Below, one piece after another: positions 39,039 to 46,724 of a DNA stretch of 64,000 nt (its first letter is position 1; each line of letters starts with the position of its first letter). The stretch spans positions 1 to 64,000 of the forward strand of contig MAAF01000056.1 of assembly GCA_002163005.1 (NCBI GenBank), written 5' to 3'. The stretch comes from Colwellia psychrerythraea. GTDB lineage: Bacteria > Pseudomonadota > Gammaproteobacteria > Enterobacterales > Alteromonadaceae. The notes below the pieces were generated by a model that was not told the DNA's origin, made no database searches, and saw only the letters and a program-made list of their open reading frames with translations. Made by a program: the position numbers and the translations under genes.

Positions 39039-39590
39039 ATGAAAATTCTCATCGCTATTTTATTTACATTACTATTAACTGCTTGTAGTAGTGAGCCAAC
39101 CACTAAGTTTGATTATAACGAAAAGACTAATTTTTCATTATTGAAAAGCTATCAATTTGTTGCACAAATCACCCCTGATCTTGATGCAAATCCAGTAATG
39201 GATAATCGCATTAAGCAAGCTATTGAGAGTGCTTTAATGCGCCAACTTTTCACTCATCAAACTGAGCTCGCCGACTTGCAAATAGAGTTTCACTTCTCTC
39301 AACAGGAAAAAGCTAATAACTCATCATTTAGCATAGGGTTAGGTGGGGCTAAAATTGGCGGTAGCGGCGCTGCCAGTGTTGGTGTAAGTACCAGCATCCC
39401 TATTGACAGTGACGCAACCATAATTACTAAAATTTTTATAGATATCAGCCATAATGATGAAGCTATCTGGCATGGCACTGATGTTTTTGAGGGTAAAGGC
39501 GATATGTCTTTCCAAGAAAAAGAGCTGGCGATTACAGAAACAGTTAATCGTTTGTTGTCCAACTTTCCGCCTAAGAAAGTACTGGAATAA
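39039..39590 (+). CDS. DUF4136 lipoprotein
   Basis: Small outer-envelope lipoprotein of the DUF4136 family (function unknown). The lipobox LLLTAC places the lipidated Cys at residue 16. The family features follow: FDYNEKTNFSLLKSYQF, an internal region with Gly/Ser-rich GLGGAKIGGSGAASVG, and EAIWHGTDVFEGKG. A ribosome-binding AAGGTGA precedes the ATG. It stands alone, with two hairpins downstream. Confidence 0.85.
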   Translation: MKILIAILFTLLLTACSSEPTTKFDYNEKTNFSLLKSYQFVAQITPDLDANPVMDNRIKQAIESALMRQLFTHQTELADLQIEFHFSQQEKANNSSFSIGLGGAKIGGSGAASVGVSTSIPIDSDATIITKIFIDISHNDEAIWHGTDVFEGKGDMSFQEKELAITETVNRLLSNFPPKKVLE

Positions 39591-39625
39591 CAGCCACTCT
39601 CTGCCATTGTGGCTGTAGTTTTTAT
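39590..39625 (+). terminator. terminator of the DUF4136 gene
   Basis: Eight-base arms ACAGCCAC (39590-39597) and GTGGCTGT (39609-39616) are followed by AGTTTTTATT. The stem begins at the last base of the stop codon. Confidence 0.8.
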
Positions 39626-39670
39626 TAAAGAAATTATCAATTAAGAAAAGTCTAACTTATAATTTTCAGC

Positions 39671-39700
39671 ATACGTTTAGCAATGGCTAAACGTATTTAT
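39671..39700. terminator. second hairpin before the SDR operon
   Basis: Perfect 11-bp arms ATACGTTTAGC (39671-39681) and GCTAAACGTAT (39686-39696), loop AATG, then TTTATT. It is either a back-up terminator or an operator for the following dehydrogenase gene. The remainder of the 272-bp gap contains nothing recognisable. Confidence 0.6.
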
Positions 39701-39862
39701 TCATAAAGATAAAAACGCTCAACATTAGACAAATTTGATCCAAGCCTTATACAAAGCCAAATAATATTTTTAACTTTACTTAAGCAGAAGATGATCTCAC
39801 ACATGCCAAAGGTGTTAGCGGAGTATCATAATGCTTTTAATAAGAGAAAGTAAGGATCTCAC

Positions 39863-40684
39863 ATGGCAAAAGTAGTACTCATCACTGGCGCGAGTTCAGG
39901 TATAGGTAGGATAACAGCGATTTTATTGGCTCAACATGGCTACATTGTTTATGCCGGCACTAGAGATCCATCAAAATTTACTATTAAGCTTGATAACTTA
40001 AATGTGATAGCACTTGATATCACTGACCCTCAAAGCATCAAATACACAATTGACGCTATAAAAGCAGAACAAGGCCGAATTGACGTACTTATAAATAATG
40101 CAGGTTATGCTTTAGTGTCAACGGTTGAAGAAGCGAGTGAAGAAGAAATGTTTACTCAATTTAATATAAATGTTTTTAGCATCCTTCGCTTATGCAAAGC
40201 CGTTACACCGTTAATGAGAATAAACAGTAATGGTATCATCATAAATATCAGCTCCTTTCTGGGGAAGATAGGATTACCGCTATTCACTTTTTATAACGCC
40301 AGTAAATATGCTGTTGAAGGTATTACCGACTCACTTAGATATGAACTTAAACCTTTCAATATCCGAGTACACTCCATCATGCCCGGTTTTTTTAATACCA
40401 ACTTTGCTAAAGGTAACTTAGTGCTTAATGAGGCGACAGTGGATGAGAGTAGTCCCTATAGTGAACTAGCTAGTAATCTACTACCTGATATATTAGCGCA
40501 AATAAACGGCGGCAATGAAGCGAAGGAAGCTGCAGCGCTTATCATTAAAACAATTGAAGATGATGCTTCACCAGCACGTTCTACTGTTGGAGATAAAGCC
40601 AGTAAATTCATTGCTATGCGCCGCGAGCTTAGTGATGAAGATTTTGAGCGAAGAGTTAGGGAGTACTACAACCTTAATGGATAG
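39863..40684 (+). CDS. short-chain dehydrogenase/reductase (copy 1)
   Basis: NAD(P)H-dependent oxidoreductase of the classical SDR family; substrate unknown. Of 273 aa, the cofactor motif TGASSGIG is at residues 8-15, NNAG at about 78-81, the catalytic Ser at about 130, and Tyr144 and Lys148 are in YNASK. AAGGATCTCAC precedes the ATG. It is clearly paralogous to the SDR at 41728 (shared NISSFLGKIGLPL and YNASKYAVEG segments). It overlaps the start of the AraC gene by 8 nt, so the two are translationally coupled. Confidence 0.92.
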   Translation: MAKVVLITGASSGIGRITAILLAQHGYIVYAGTRDPSKFTIKLDNLNVIALDITDPQSIKYTIDAIKAEQGRIDVLINNAGYALVSTVEEASEEEMFTQFNINVFSILRLCKAVTPLMRINSNGIIINISSFLGKIGLPLFTFYNASKYAVEGITDSLRYELKPFNIRVHSIMPGFFNTNFAKGNLVLNEATVDESSPYSELASNLLPDILAQINGGNEAKEAAALIIKTIEDDASPARSTVGDKASKFIAMRRELSDEDFERRVREYYNLNG

Positions 40685-41603
40685 CTTCTTTTTTAATATT
40701 ACCGATCGACGTTATAAAATCACCGAGCTTTTTAAACATCAAGAGCAACATGTTATTCGCGTTGATATATCTAATGGTTTAGTCTTTTTTGATATCGCAC
40801 TCATGCTTAGCGAGGACAAAACACTTAATCTTAAAAATATCGACCGAATGAACTTTATTGTTTCAGTTGGTCAAGGTAGCTGTTTGATAAAAGATAACTT
40901 AACTAAGAGCCACTTTTCGTTAGCTGAGCATAGTACCTATTTATTTGCTACATCAAGACAAGATATGGAAATAACCATTCATGGAGCAAATAAATCAGAA
41001 ATATTCATCCTATTTGTCAGCGACTTTTTTATTAAACGTTACTTGAGTAATAATGCTTATGAGCCAATCAACTTTTTATATAAAAAGTTGCAGCAAGAAG
41101 TCAGTCTTGAACTCATTAATGAAACACCAACGGACGCTTTAAGTCTGTACCTGATCGATAAAATAGTTAGTGCTAAACATAGTGAAAAGATGAGCAGCAT
41201 GATCAGCGAGCATAGAGCCATTGAATATATGATACACAGATTCTCACTGCTTGATTTACGTGTACCTGCAGAGCATACCGTTGAAGAAATAAACATTGCA
41301 GCTCAAGCAAAAAATATCATCTTACAAAACTTTCGAGCGCCCCCTTCTATTAAAGAGTTAGCTAGACTTTGTGGCACCAATGATTTTAAGCTCAAAAAAT
41401 ACTTTAAAAAAATATATCAAACGACTATCTATGTTTATATTCAAAAAATCCGCTTAGAAAAAGCGAATTTACTGCTGCGTGAACATCTGCTGAGTGTCTC
41501 TGAAATAGCCAATGAGGTTGGCTACAAACACCAAGGTCACTTTAGCGCCATTTTTTTTAAAACATATGGTGTTTATCCAAAAGACTTAAAAAATTCCCTA
41601 TAG
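40677..41603 (+). CDS. AraC-family transcriptional regulator
   Basis: The C-terminal 100 residues hold the two helix-turn-helix units of AraC/XylS proteins (PSIKELARLCGTNDFKLKKYFKK and VSEIANEVGYKHQGHFSAIFFKTYGVYPKDL). The N-terminal two-thirds has no recognised ligand domain by eye. The frame is open back to 40515 inside the SDR gene. The ATG at 40677, overlapping the SDR stop in ATGGATAG, is the natural start and gives 308 aa. It probably controls the flanking SDR genes, and perhaps the norEF-like genes downstream; this is inferred from position. Confidence 0.85.
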   Translation: MDSFFFNITDRRYKITELFKHQEQHVIRVDISNGLVFFDIALMLSEDKTLNLKNIDRMNFIVSVGQGSCLIKDNLTKSHFSLAEHSTYLFATSRQDMEITIHGANKSEIFILFVSDFFIKRYLSNNAYEPINFLYKKLQQEVSLELINETPTDALSLYLIDKIVSAKHSEKMSSMISEHRAIEYMIHRFSLLDLRVPAEHTVEEINIAAQAKNIILQNFRAPPSIKELARLCGTNDFKLKKYFKKIYQTTIYVYIQKIRLEKANLLLREHLLSVSEIANEVGYKHQGHFSAIFFKTYGVYPKDLKNSL

Positions 41604-41727
41604 TGATACGCAAAAATCCCGCTAGTGATAAAAGCATATAATAATCACTGACCAGGCAAGGTAAAATTCAGTCAATGAGTATTACTTAATAATCAATTTA
41701 CTTAATTAAATAACTACCGAGGATATT

Positions 41728-42546
41728 ATGATGACAAAAGTTGTTTTAATCACAGGAGCAAGTTCTGGAATGGGTGAAATGACTGCCCGTTTTTTACATG
41801 AAAATGGTTATACCATTTATGCAGGAACGCGAGATAAAAACTTGGCTACGCCAGCAATCTCTGGCGTGAACAATATTTATCTTGATGTGACAGATACCAA
41901 TTCAATGGAAGCTGCAGTAAGCACTATTATTGCTAAAGAAAGCAAAATTGATGTGTTAGTCAATAATGCTGGTTATGGTCTTGTTTCTAGTGCTGAGGAA
42001 GCGACAGACGAAGAAATTTTCAAACAGTTTGACGTTAATGTTTTTGGCTTAATGAAAATGACAAGAACAGTACTTCCTTATATGCGTGAGGCTAAGTCTG
42101 GAGTCATTATTAATATCAGCTCCTTTCTTGGAAAAATGGGTTTGCCATTGCTTTCTCATTACAATGCCAGTAAATATGCGGTAGAAGGATTTGTCGACTC
42201 CATTCGCTTTGAAATGGCACCTTATAATGTCCGAGTTCATTCCATTCAATCTGGCCTATTTGGCACTAACTTTGTTAAAAAAGGTTTAGTTGCCAATACC
42301 AACACAACCAGTGAAAGCTCACCTTATAAAAATCTCGTGGCCCACTTTGTACCTATTGTGGCTAAAGCAATTAACGAAGGTCCAAGCCCAAAACCTATTG
42401 CAGATGCAGTCAAAGCTATAATTGAAGATGAAGATTCTCCTATTGCCATACCTGTTGGCAGTGAAGCGACTTCTTTCGTGCCACTAAGAAAAGAGCTATC
42501 AGATGAAGATTTTGAAGCTAAAATTAAAGAAACATTTGGTCTTTAA
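41728..42546 (+). CDS. short-chain dehydrogenase/reductase (copy 2)
   Basis: A second classical SDR of 272 aa, closely related to the one at 39863. The cofactor motif TGASSGMG (9-16), NNAG near 79-82, Ser131 region NISSFLG, and Tyr145 and Lys149 in YNASK are all present. The C-terminal pattern EDxDSP...ELSDEDFE is shared with copy 1. Two ATG codons begin it (41728 and 41731), after GAGGATATT. Duplication of an SDR around an AraC gene suggests a common regulated pathway with two related substrates or steps. Confidence 0.92.
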   Translation: MMTKVVLITGASSGMGEMTARFLHENGYTIYAGTRDKNLATPAISGVNNIYLDVTDTNSMEAAVSTIIAKESKIDVLVNNAGYGLVSSAEEATDEEIFKQFDVNVFGLMKMTRTVLPYMREAKSGVIINISSFLGKMGLPLLSHYNASKYAVEGFVDSIRFEMAPYNVRVHSIQSGLFGTNFVKKGLVANTNTTSESSPYKNLVAHFVPIVAKAINEGPSPKPIADAVKAIIEDEDSPIAIPVGSEATSFVPLRKELSDEDFEAKIKETFGL

Positions 42547-42568
42547 CTAGAATTAGAAAGTAGAACTC

Positions 42569-42605
42569 GAGTAACCACTTAATCAAAATTATTAAGTGGT
42601 TACTC
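42569..42605. promoter_or_regulatory. 15-bp perfect hairpin between SDR and norE-like gene
   Basis: GAGTAACCACTTAAT (42569-42583) pairs perfectly with ATTAAGTGGTTACTC (42591-42605) around a seven-base loop. No T-run follows on either strand. It lies 28 nt before the norE-like start. It may be a terminator without a U-tract, an mRNA stability element or an operator. Confidence 0.6.
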
Positions 42606-42632
42606 ACTAACCGTAATACCACTGCAGGAAAA

Positions 42633-43253
42633 ATGATGAATAGTCACCCTATAAAAAATTCACTTGGTATTTTTCCAAAGTCATGGAGTGAAGAATATGC
42701 AGGAAGAATTCCCGGTAACATTCCTATATGGGTAGGGATACTTTCAGAGCTCACTGAATTTGGTATTTTTTTTGCTGCATACTTTATTGCTAAATTTTAT
42801 TACCCCGACACATTTGCCCAAGGACCTCAAAGCTTACACACTTCATTGGGTGTTACTAATACTATTGTATTATTGTCTTCTAGCTATTTTATGGCCAAAG
42901 CAATGGCCTTTATAAGAGTAGATAATAAAATTAAGTGTGAGCGGTATTTATGGTTTGCACTAAGTTGTGGTGTTTTGTATTTGATCATAAAAACCTGGGA
43001 ATTCCACTGGAATACATTACAGGGATTTAGTGCCAATACTAATGAATTTTTTACTGTTTATTACTATATGACCTTCAACCACTTTATTCATGTTGGTTGG
43101 GCTTCATGCGCCATATTATGGGTAATATTTCGTTTAAGACGCGGCGCTTATTCATCAACAGAGCATTCAGGCTTAGAAGCGTTGGCAGTGTATTGGCACA
43201 TGATAGATTTAATGTGGATACTTATTTTCCCATTATTATATGTACTTAGGTAG
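42633..43253 (+). CDS. norE: NorE-like heme-copper oxidase subunit III homologue
   Basis: Membrane protein of 206 aa in the cytochrome c oxidase subunit III superfamily. There are about five hydrophobic segments, with GNIPIWVGILSELTEFGIFFAAYFI at the N-terminus, FNHFIHVGWASCAILW and LEALAVYWHMIDLMWILIFPLLYVLR at the C-terminus. The short form with one fewer pair of helices matches NorE, an accessory protein of nitric oxide reductase, rather than a true oxidase subunit. Its stop is 4 nt before the norF-like gene. No norC or norB lies in the window. Confidence 0.8.
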   Translation: MMNSHPIKNSLGIFPKSWSEEYAGRIPGNIPIWVGILSELTEFGIFFAAYFIAKFYYPDTFAQGPQSLHTSLGVTNTIVLLSSSYFMAKAMAFIRVDNKIKCERYLWFALSCGVLYLIIKTWEFHWNTLQGFSANTNEFFTVYYYMTFNHFIHVGWASCAILWVIFRLRRGAYSSTEHSGLEALAVYWHMIDLMWILIFPLLYVLR

Positions 43254-43256
43254 GAA

Positions 43257-43517
43257 ATGATAATGAAACATTCAATAAAACTAGAGTACTACTTAGCTGC
43301 ATTAATTGTAATAACATTACTCAATACCTTCTTAGGCGAAAAGTTTTCTTCAACAACTTTGGTCAGTATATTAATTGCGATGACAGTAACTTATAAAGGT
43401 TTTGTCGTCATAGATCATTTTATGGAATTAAAAGGCGCCAATAAGAATTTACGTTTTTTAATGCGACTCTACTTTATTATTTTCCCATCGCTGATCATTG
43501 TGAGTGCTTTCTATTAG
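43257..43517 (+). CDS. norF: NorF-like small membrane protein
   Basis: An 86-aa protein with three membrane segments (about 10-24, 32-52 and 67-84) including the sequence TYKGFVVIDHFMELKGANKNLRFLMRLYF, given as landmarks VVIDHFMEL and LRFLMRLYF. This fits the cytochrome c oxidase subunit IV/NorF family, the usual partner of NorE in denitrification operons. It begins 4 nt after the norE-like stop with an overlapping ribosome-binding site (AGGAAATG). Confidence 0.78.
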   Translation: MIMKHSIKLEYYLAALIVITLLNTFLGEKFSSTTLVSILIAMTVTYKGFVVIDHFMELKGANKNLRFLMRLYFIIFPSLIIVSAFY

Positions 43518-43652
43518 TCGGTGAATGCTTTGAAAAAGGCGCTAAACTATTGCAGATTTAAGGTTAAAATTAACAGGATGAAGTTAGAACAACTTGAATT
43601 AAATCTGTAAACAGCTAACTTATACACTTATTATTTGTCATAAAGAAATCAT

Positions 43653-44129
43653 ATGAATATATCTAAATTAATCTATACGTGCCTATTGTTACTAGGGGCC
43701 ACGGTAACTAACTCGGCTATAGCTAACGAACATGACCATAGTCATGGGCACGCATCCACTCAACAAAAAATGCAATTAGATCAAGGTAAAAAATGGTCGA
43801 TTGATGCTAGCTTACATAGTGGCATGAGTAAGATAAAAAACTCGATGGAAGAGAATATTGACGAGATTCACAAAAATAAGTTTACCGACGCACAGTATAA
43901 ATCACTCGCTGGTAAGATAGATGCACAGTTAGCTTACCTGTTCGAAAACTGTATGTTGCCAGCAGATGCTGATGCACAATTGCATATTTTGCTGTTTGAT
44001 ATTATGCAAGCGAGTAAACAAATGCAATTGTCAGATAATCCTCGTTCAGGTGCTATTACAACAATAAAAGCCTTACAGAAGTACCCTCACTATTTTGATG
44101 ATAAAGATTGGCAAGCATTGCAACACTAA
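43653..44129 (+). CDS. DnrO-like periplasmic protein
   Basis: Secreted 158-aa protein with a signal peptide (about 1-24, ending NSAIA). A His-rich stretch HDHSHGH follows, which suggests metal binding, then a helical domain containing LDQGKKWSIDASLHSGM, NCMLPADADAQLHILLFDIM and YPHYFDDKDWQAL. This pattern resembles proteins annotated DnrO in other proteobacteria, found near nitrite/nitric-oxide genes. The match is from memory and its function is not established. Its position 136 nt after the norEF-like pair supports a link to nitrogen oxide metabolism. Confidence 0.6.
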   Translation: MNISKLIYTCLLLLGATVTNSAIANEHDHSHGHASTQQKMQLDQGKKWSIDASLHSGMSKIKNSMEENIDEIHKNKFTDAQYKSLAGKIDAQLAYLFENCMLPADADAQLHILLFDIMQASKQMQLSDNPRSGAITTIKALQKYPHYFDDKDWQALQH

Positions 44130-44145
44130 AGATAATATTTAAAGC

Positions 44146-44175
44146 AAAAAAGGAGCTATCAAGCTCCTTTTTTTA
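44146..44175. terminator. bidirectional terminator
   Basis: AAAAAAGGAGCT (44146-44157) pairs with AGCTCCTTTTTT (44162-44173), loop ATCA. It serves the dnrO-like gene on the plus strand and the DUF2955 gene on the minus strand. Confidence 0.92.
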
Positions 44176-44185
44176 CGTGGTTTTA

Positions 44186-45262
44186 TCACGTTGAAACTGC
44201 TGGCTTATTAGGCTTAAACCAATAACGTTCAAGTATTTTTAAAGCAGACATAATATAAAAAACGGCCGAGCATATAAGTAATACTCGTTGAATTAAAATC
44301 TCACTAAAGTTGCTGTCCGCTGCCATAGCACTATTTACAATAACTAGCAGTGCAATAAAACCTGAGCTGTAATATTTAGCCATTGGCGACCCAGAAAAAA
44401 TATGGCGGCCAAAAAATAGCGCAGTCGCTAGGAGCAATAATAAATAAAAATTAAACTGTGGCACCGCAACAATCAGCCAATAAAAAACACAAGCAAATGC
44501 CCCGCCTAACAAGGTCGACAACAATGAGTTTTGTCCAGCTTGCTTTCCTTCGGCCAAATCAGGTTTAAGAATAAATAGCGCCGAGAACACCATCACTAAT
44601 AAATAATCACTCAAACCATAACTTATAAAAATAGCCGCAATAGGAAAAACGACCAAGGTACTTTTTAAAGCCGTTAGCGCTGCCATCTTTGAATAAGCTT
44701 TACTGTATTTAGGCTTTATAGGGAATTGGGTAAAATTAGGATCCGGAAAAACAAAGTGTGCCAACCAAAGCATCGCAATAGTTAACCAGCTGGAATAAAC
44801 AAAACCGGCAGAAAAACCTATTGCTAAACCTTCGTTACTATTGGCAATCATAGGTAAGACTAAAATGGCGATCATCGACATTAAGGTAAACCAAAATGAG
44901 CCACCACGATTTAAATAATAGTAGAGATGGAATAAAACTAAGGCGAGAGCGATTAAATAGACGATGGGATACTGTAAAAAAAATAAAGAGAAAACTAATC
45001 CTATAGCAAAGGCCTTTAAGGTACTCATCATGTTATTTAAGCTGGCTTTAACGGATGGTTTCGGTAATGGCATTGCCAAAATCATTGCTGTAAAAACGGG
45101 CATTAAAAAAGCTAAAGGCCAATTAATACCATATGCTAGCGCGCAGGATAGTGTGACACCAAAGGCAAAACGTAATACACGCATAGCACTAACATCAGTA
45201 AAAATACTCTTACTGATGTTAGTGCCGATGTTAGTGCCGATGTTAGCTGGATCAGTTTTCAT
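44186..45262 (-). CDS. DUF2955 (FUSC-like) inner-membrane protein
   Basis: Polytopic membrane protein of 358 aa with two sets of hydrophobic helices, the layout of the fusaric-acid-resistance/aromatic-acid-exporter superfamily. The DUF2955 pattern is visible in RFAFGVTLSCALAYGINWPLAFLMPVFTAMIL (landmarks RFAFGVTLS and FLMPVFTA). It begins directly at the stop codon of the HlyD-type gene (TAAATG), so the two form an export pair, comparable in principle to AaeA/AaeB. The N-terminus holds a short slippage repeat (NIGTNIGTNIS). Substrate unknown. Confidence 0.85.
   Translation of the reverse strand: MKTDPANIGTNIGTNISKSIFTDVSAMRVLRFAFGVTLSCALAYGINWPLAFLMPVFTAMILAMPLPKPSVKASLNNMMSTLKAFAIGLVFSLFFLQYPIVYLIALALVLFHLYYYLNRGGSFWFTLMSMIAILVLPMIANSNEGLAIGFSAGFVYSSWLTIAMLWLAHFVFPDPNFTQFPIKPKYSKAYSKMAALTALKSTLVVFPIAAIFISYGLSDYLLVMVFSALFILKPDLAEGKQAGQNSLLSTLLGGAFACVFYWLIVAVPQFNFYLLLLLATALFFGRHIFSGSPMAKYYSSGFIALLVIVNSAMAADSNFSEILIQRVLLICSAVFYIMSALKILERYWFKPNKPAVST
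45189..45246. repeat. 12-bp tandem repeats and hairpin at the 5' end of the DUF2955 gene
   Basis: GATGTTAGTGCC occurs at 45215-45226 and 45227-45238, with a third partial copy at 45239-45246. CTAACATCAGTA (45189-45200) pairs perfectly with TACTGATGTTAG (45211-45222), so each repeat offers an alternative arm. The repeat is in frame and encodes Asn-Ile-Gly-Thr units. Confidence 0.8.
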
Positions 45263-46384
45263 TTAGTAGACATAAGAAAGTATGCTTAATACTCTGATCC
45301 AAAGCCAACCAAGACTGTTAACAAACCAATTATCACCGGTATAAATCTGTACATCAGCTTGGCCCCCTAATCTGCGCTTACCTTTAGTACTATCATCATC
45401 AAAGGTAATCATTACCGGGAAACGTTGTGCATCTCTAAGCCAGCCAGTTTTTGATTCTACCGTAGCTAAACCACCAACAGCGCTAGTAGATGAAGTATCA
45501 ACGGCAAAACCTATACTGCTTATTTTCCCCTGATAAATAGTTCCTGGGTTGACATCTAAAGCTATTTCAACCGAGTTACCTATGGCTAAATTGGCTAAGT
45601 TATTCTCACGTAAATTCACTTGGATCCAAGCCGTATTACCTTCGATGAAGGTCATGGATGCAGCGCCAGCTTTAGCATAAAACCCAGTATCAATTTGCAA
45701 ATTAGTGATGCCGCCTAGAGAAGGTGCTAATACGACAGTACGACTTAAATCCAATTGTGCCTTTTTCAATTTTGCCATTGCAGCCCTAATTCTAGGGTTA
45801 TCATTACCTTCTTTGCCAAGCGCCTGTTTGGCTTTATCTAAGTTAGCCGCAGCACTGATCACTTGAGCCTTACTCTGTTTAATGGCAGCACGGGCTTTAT
45901 CACCATCAGAATGAGAAAGCACATTTTTTTGTTCCATTTCAAAAACACGCGCACTTTGTGCATTAACATGTTCAACATTGGTCTCTGCCACAACTAATTG
46001 TGCCTGCGCAGTAACTACTGATGCCATGCCTGCACCAATTTCTTGACCTGCCAATTCAAGAGACGCTTCCGCATTTTCAACAGCCAGCTCATAATCACTG
46101 GGATCTATTTTAAATAAAATATCGCCTGGAGAGACTATTTGATCTTGCTTTACCAGTACCTCAGTCACCCGACCTGATACTTGCGGCACAATAGGGATAA
46201 CATAAGTTTGTACCCTTGCTTGATCTGACCAAGGTGCATGTCTATCAGCCACAATGTACCAAATAAAAACTAAGGCCGAGATGACTAAAATATATTTAGT
46301 TATCTTACGGACCGGATCTTGGGTTTCAATTGGCGTTGTAGCTTCTTGAACTATGGTATCTTTTTGTTGCTCGTTCTCTGACAT
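45263..46384 (-). CDS. HlyD-family membrane fusion protein
   Basis: Periplasmic adaptor of an export system. Of 373 aa, residues about 28-46 are a membrane anchor (ITKYILVISALVFIWYIV). A beta-barrel/lipoyl half (VPQVSGRVTEVLVKQDQIVSPGDILFKID), an alpha-helical hairpin with QLVVAETNVEHVN and the returning lipoyl and barrel part (TVVLAPSLGGITNLQIDTGFYAKAG) follow. It is the first gene of the HlyD-DUF2955 pair; no outer-membrane channel or ABC/MFS gene is next to it. Substrate unknown; aromatic acids or drugs are family precedents. Confidence 0.9.
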   Translation of the reverse strand: MSENEQQKDTIVQEATTPIETQDPVRKITKYILVISALVFIWYIVADRHAPWSDQARVQTYVIPIVPQVSGRVTEVLVKQDQIVSPGDILFKIDPSDYELAVENAEASLELAGQEIGAGMASVVTAQAQLVVAETNVEHVNAQSARVFEMEQKNVLSHSDGDKARAAIKQSKAQVISAAANLDKAKQALGKEGNDNPRIRAAMAKLKKAQLDLSRTVVLAPSLGGITNLQIDTGFYAKAGAASMTFIEGNTAWIQVNLRENNLANLAIGNSVEIALDVNPGTIYQGKISSIGFAVDTSSTSAVGGLATVESKTGWLRDAQRFPVMITFDDDSTKGKRRLGGQADVQIYTGDNWFVNSLGWLWIRVLSILSYVY

Positions 46385-46724
46385 ATTGTTTATTTTCCCT
46401 AATTAAGCTTACATTTGAGCATTTCTTATGAATTACAAAAGATAGTAAGCATCACTGATTATTAGAATCTATGACCTTATTTGATATTATCATCGATAAG
46501 TAATCTTCTATAGAAAAATAATACGCATTATATTTCCTACTATATTTCCCCCTACCCCCTTAAACTTCTGGTAGGCACGCCTCAAAATTAACAGTTAGAT
46601 CAATCAGCTTATTATTTAACTTCTCTAGCTACTTGAATAACCTTTTATAAAGGCGATAATAACGTCAAGTTATAAGCACATACACAAAGTATCATAGTAA
46701 ATAGGTCATTCCTCAGGAGAGAAA
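46385..46724. other. 340-bp divergent intergenic region
   Basis: It must contain the promoters of the HlyD-DUF2955 pair (minus) and of the symporter fusion (plus). Apart from CAGGAGAG just before the plus-strand ATG I see no recognisable operator, repeat or RNA gene. Confidence 0.5.

Noticed and set aside
42633..43517. Cytochrome c oxidase subunits III and IV of an oxidase operon
   Set aside because: No subunit I or II is present and the short lengths fit NorE/NorF better.
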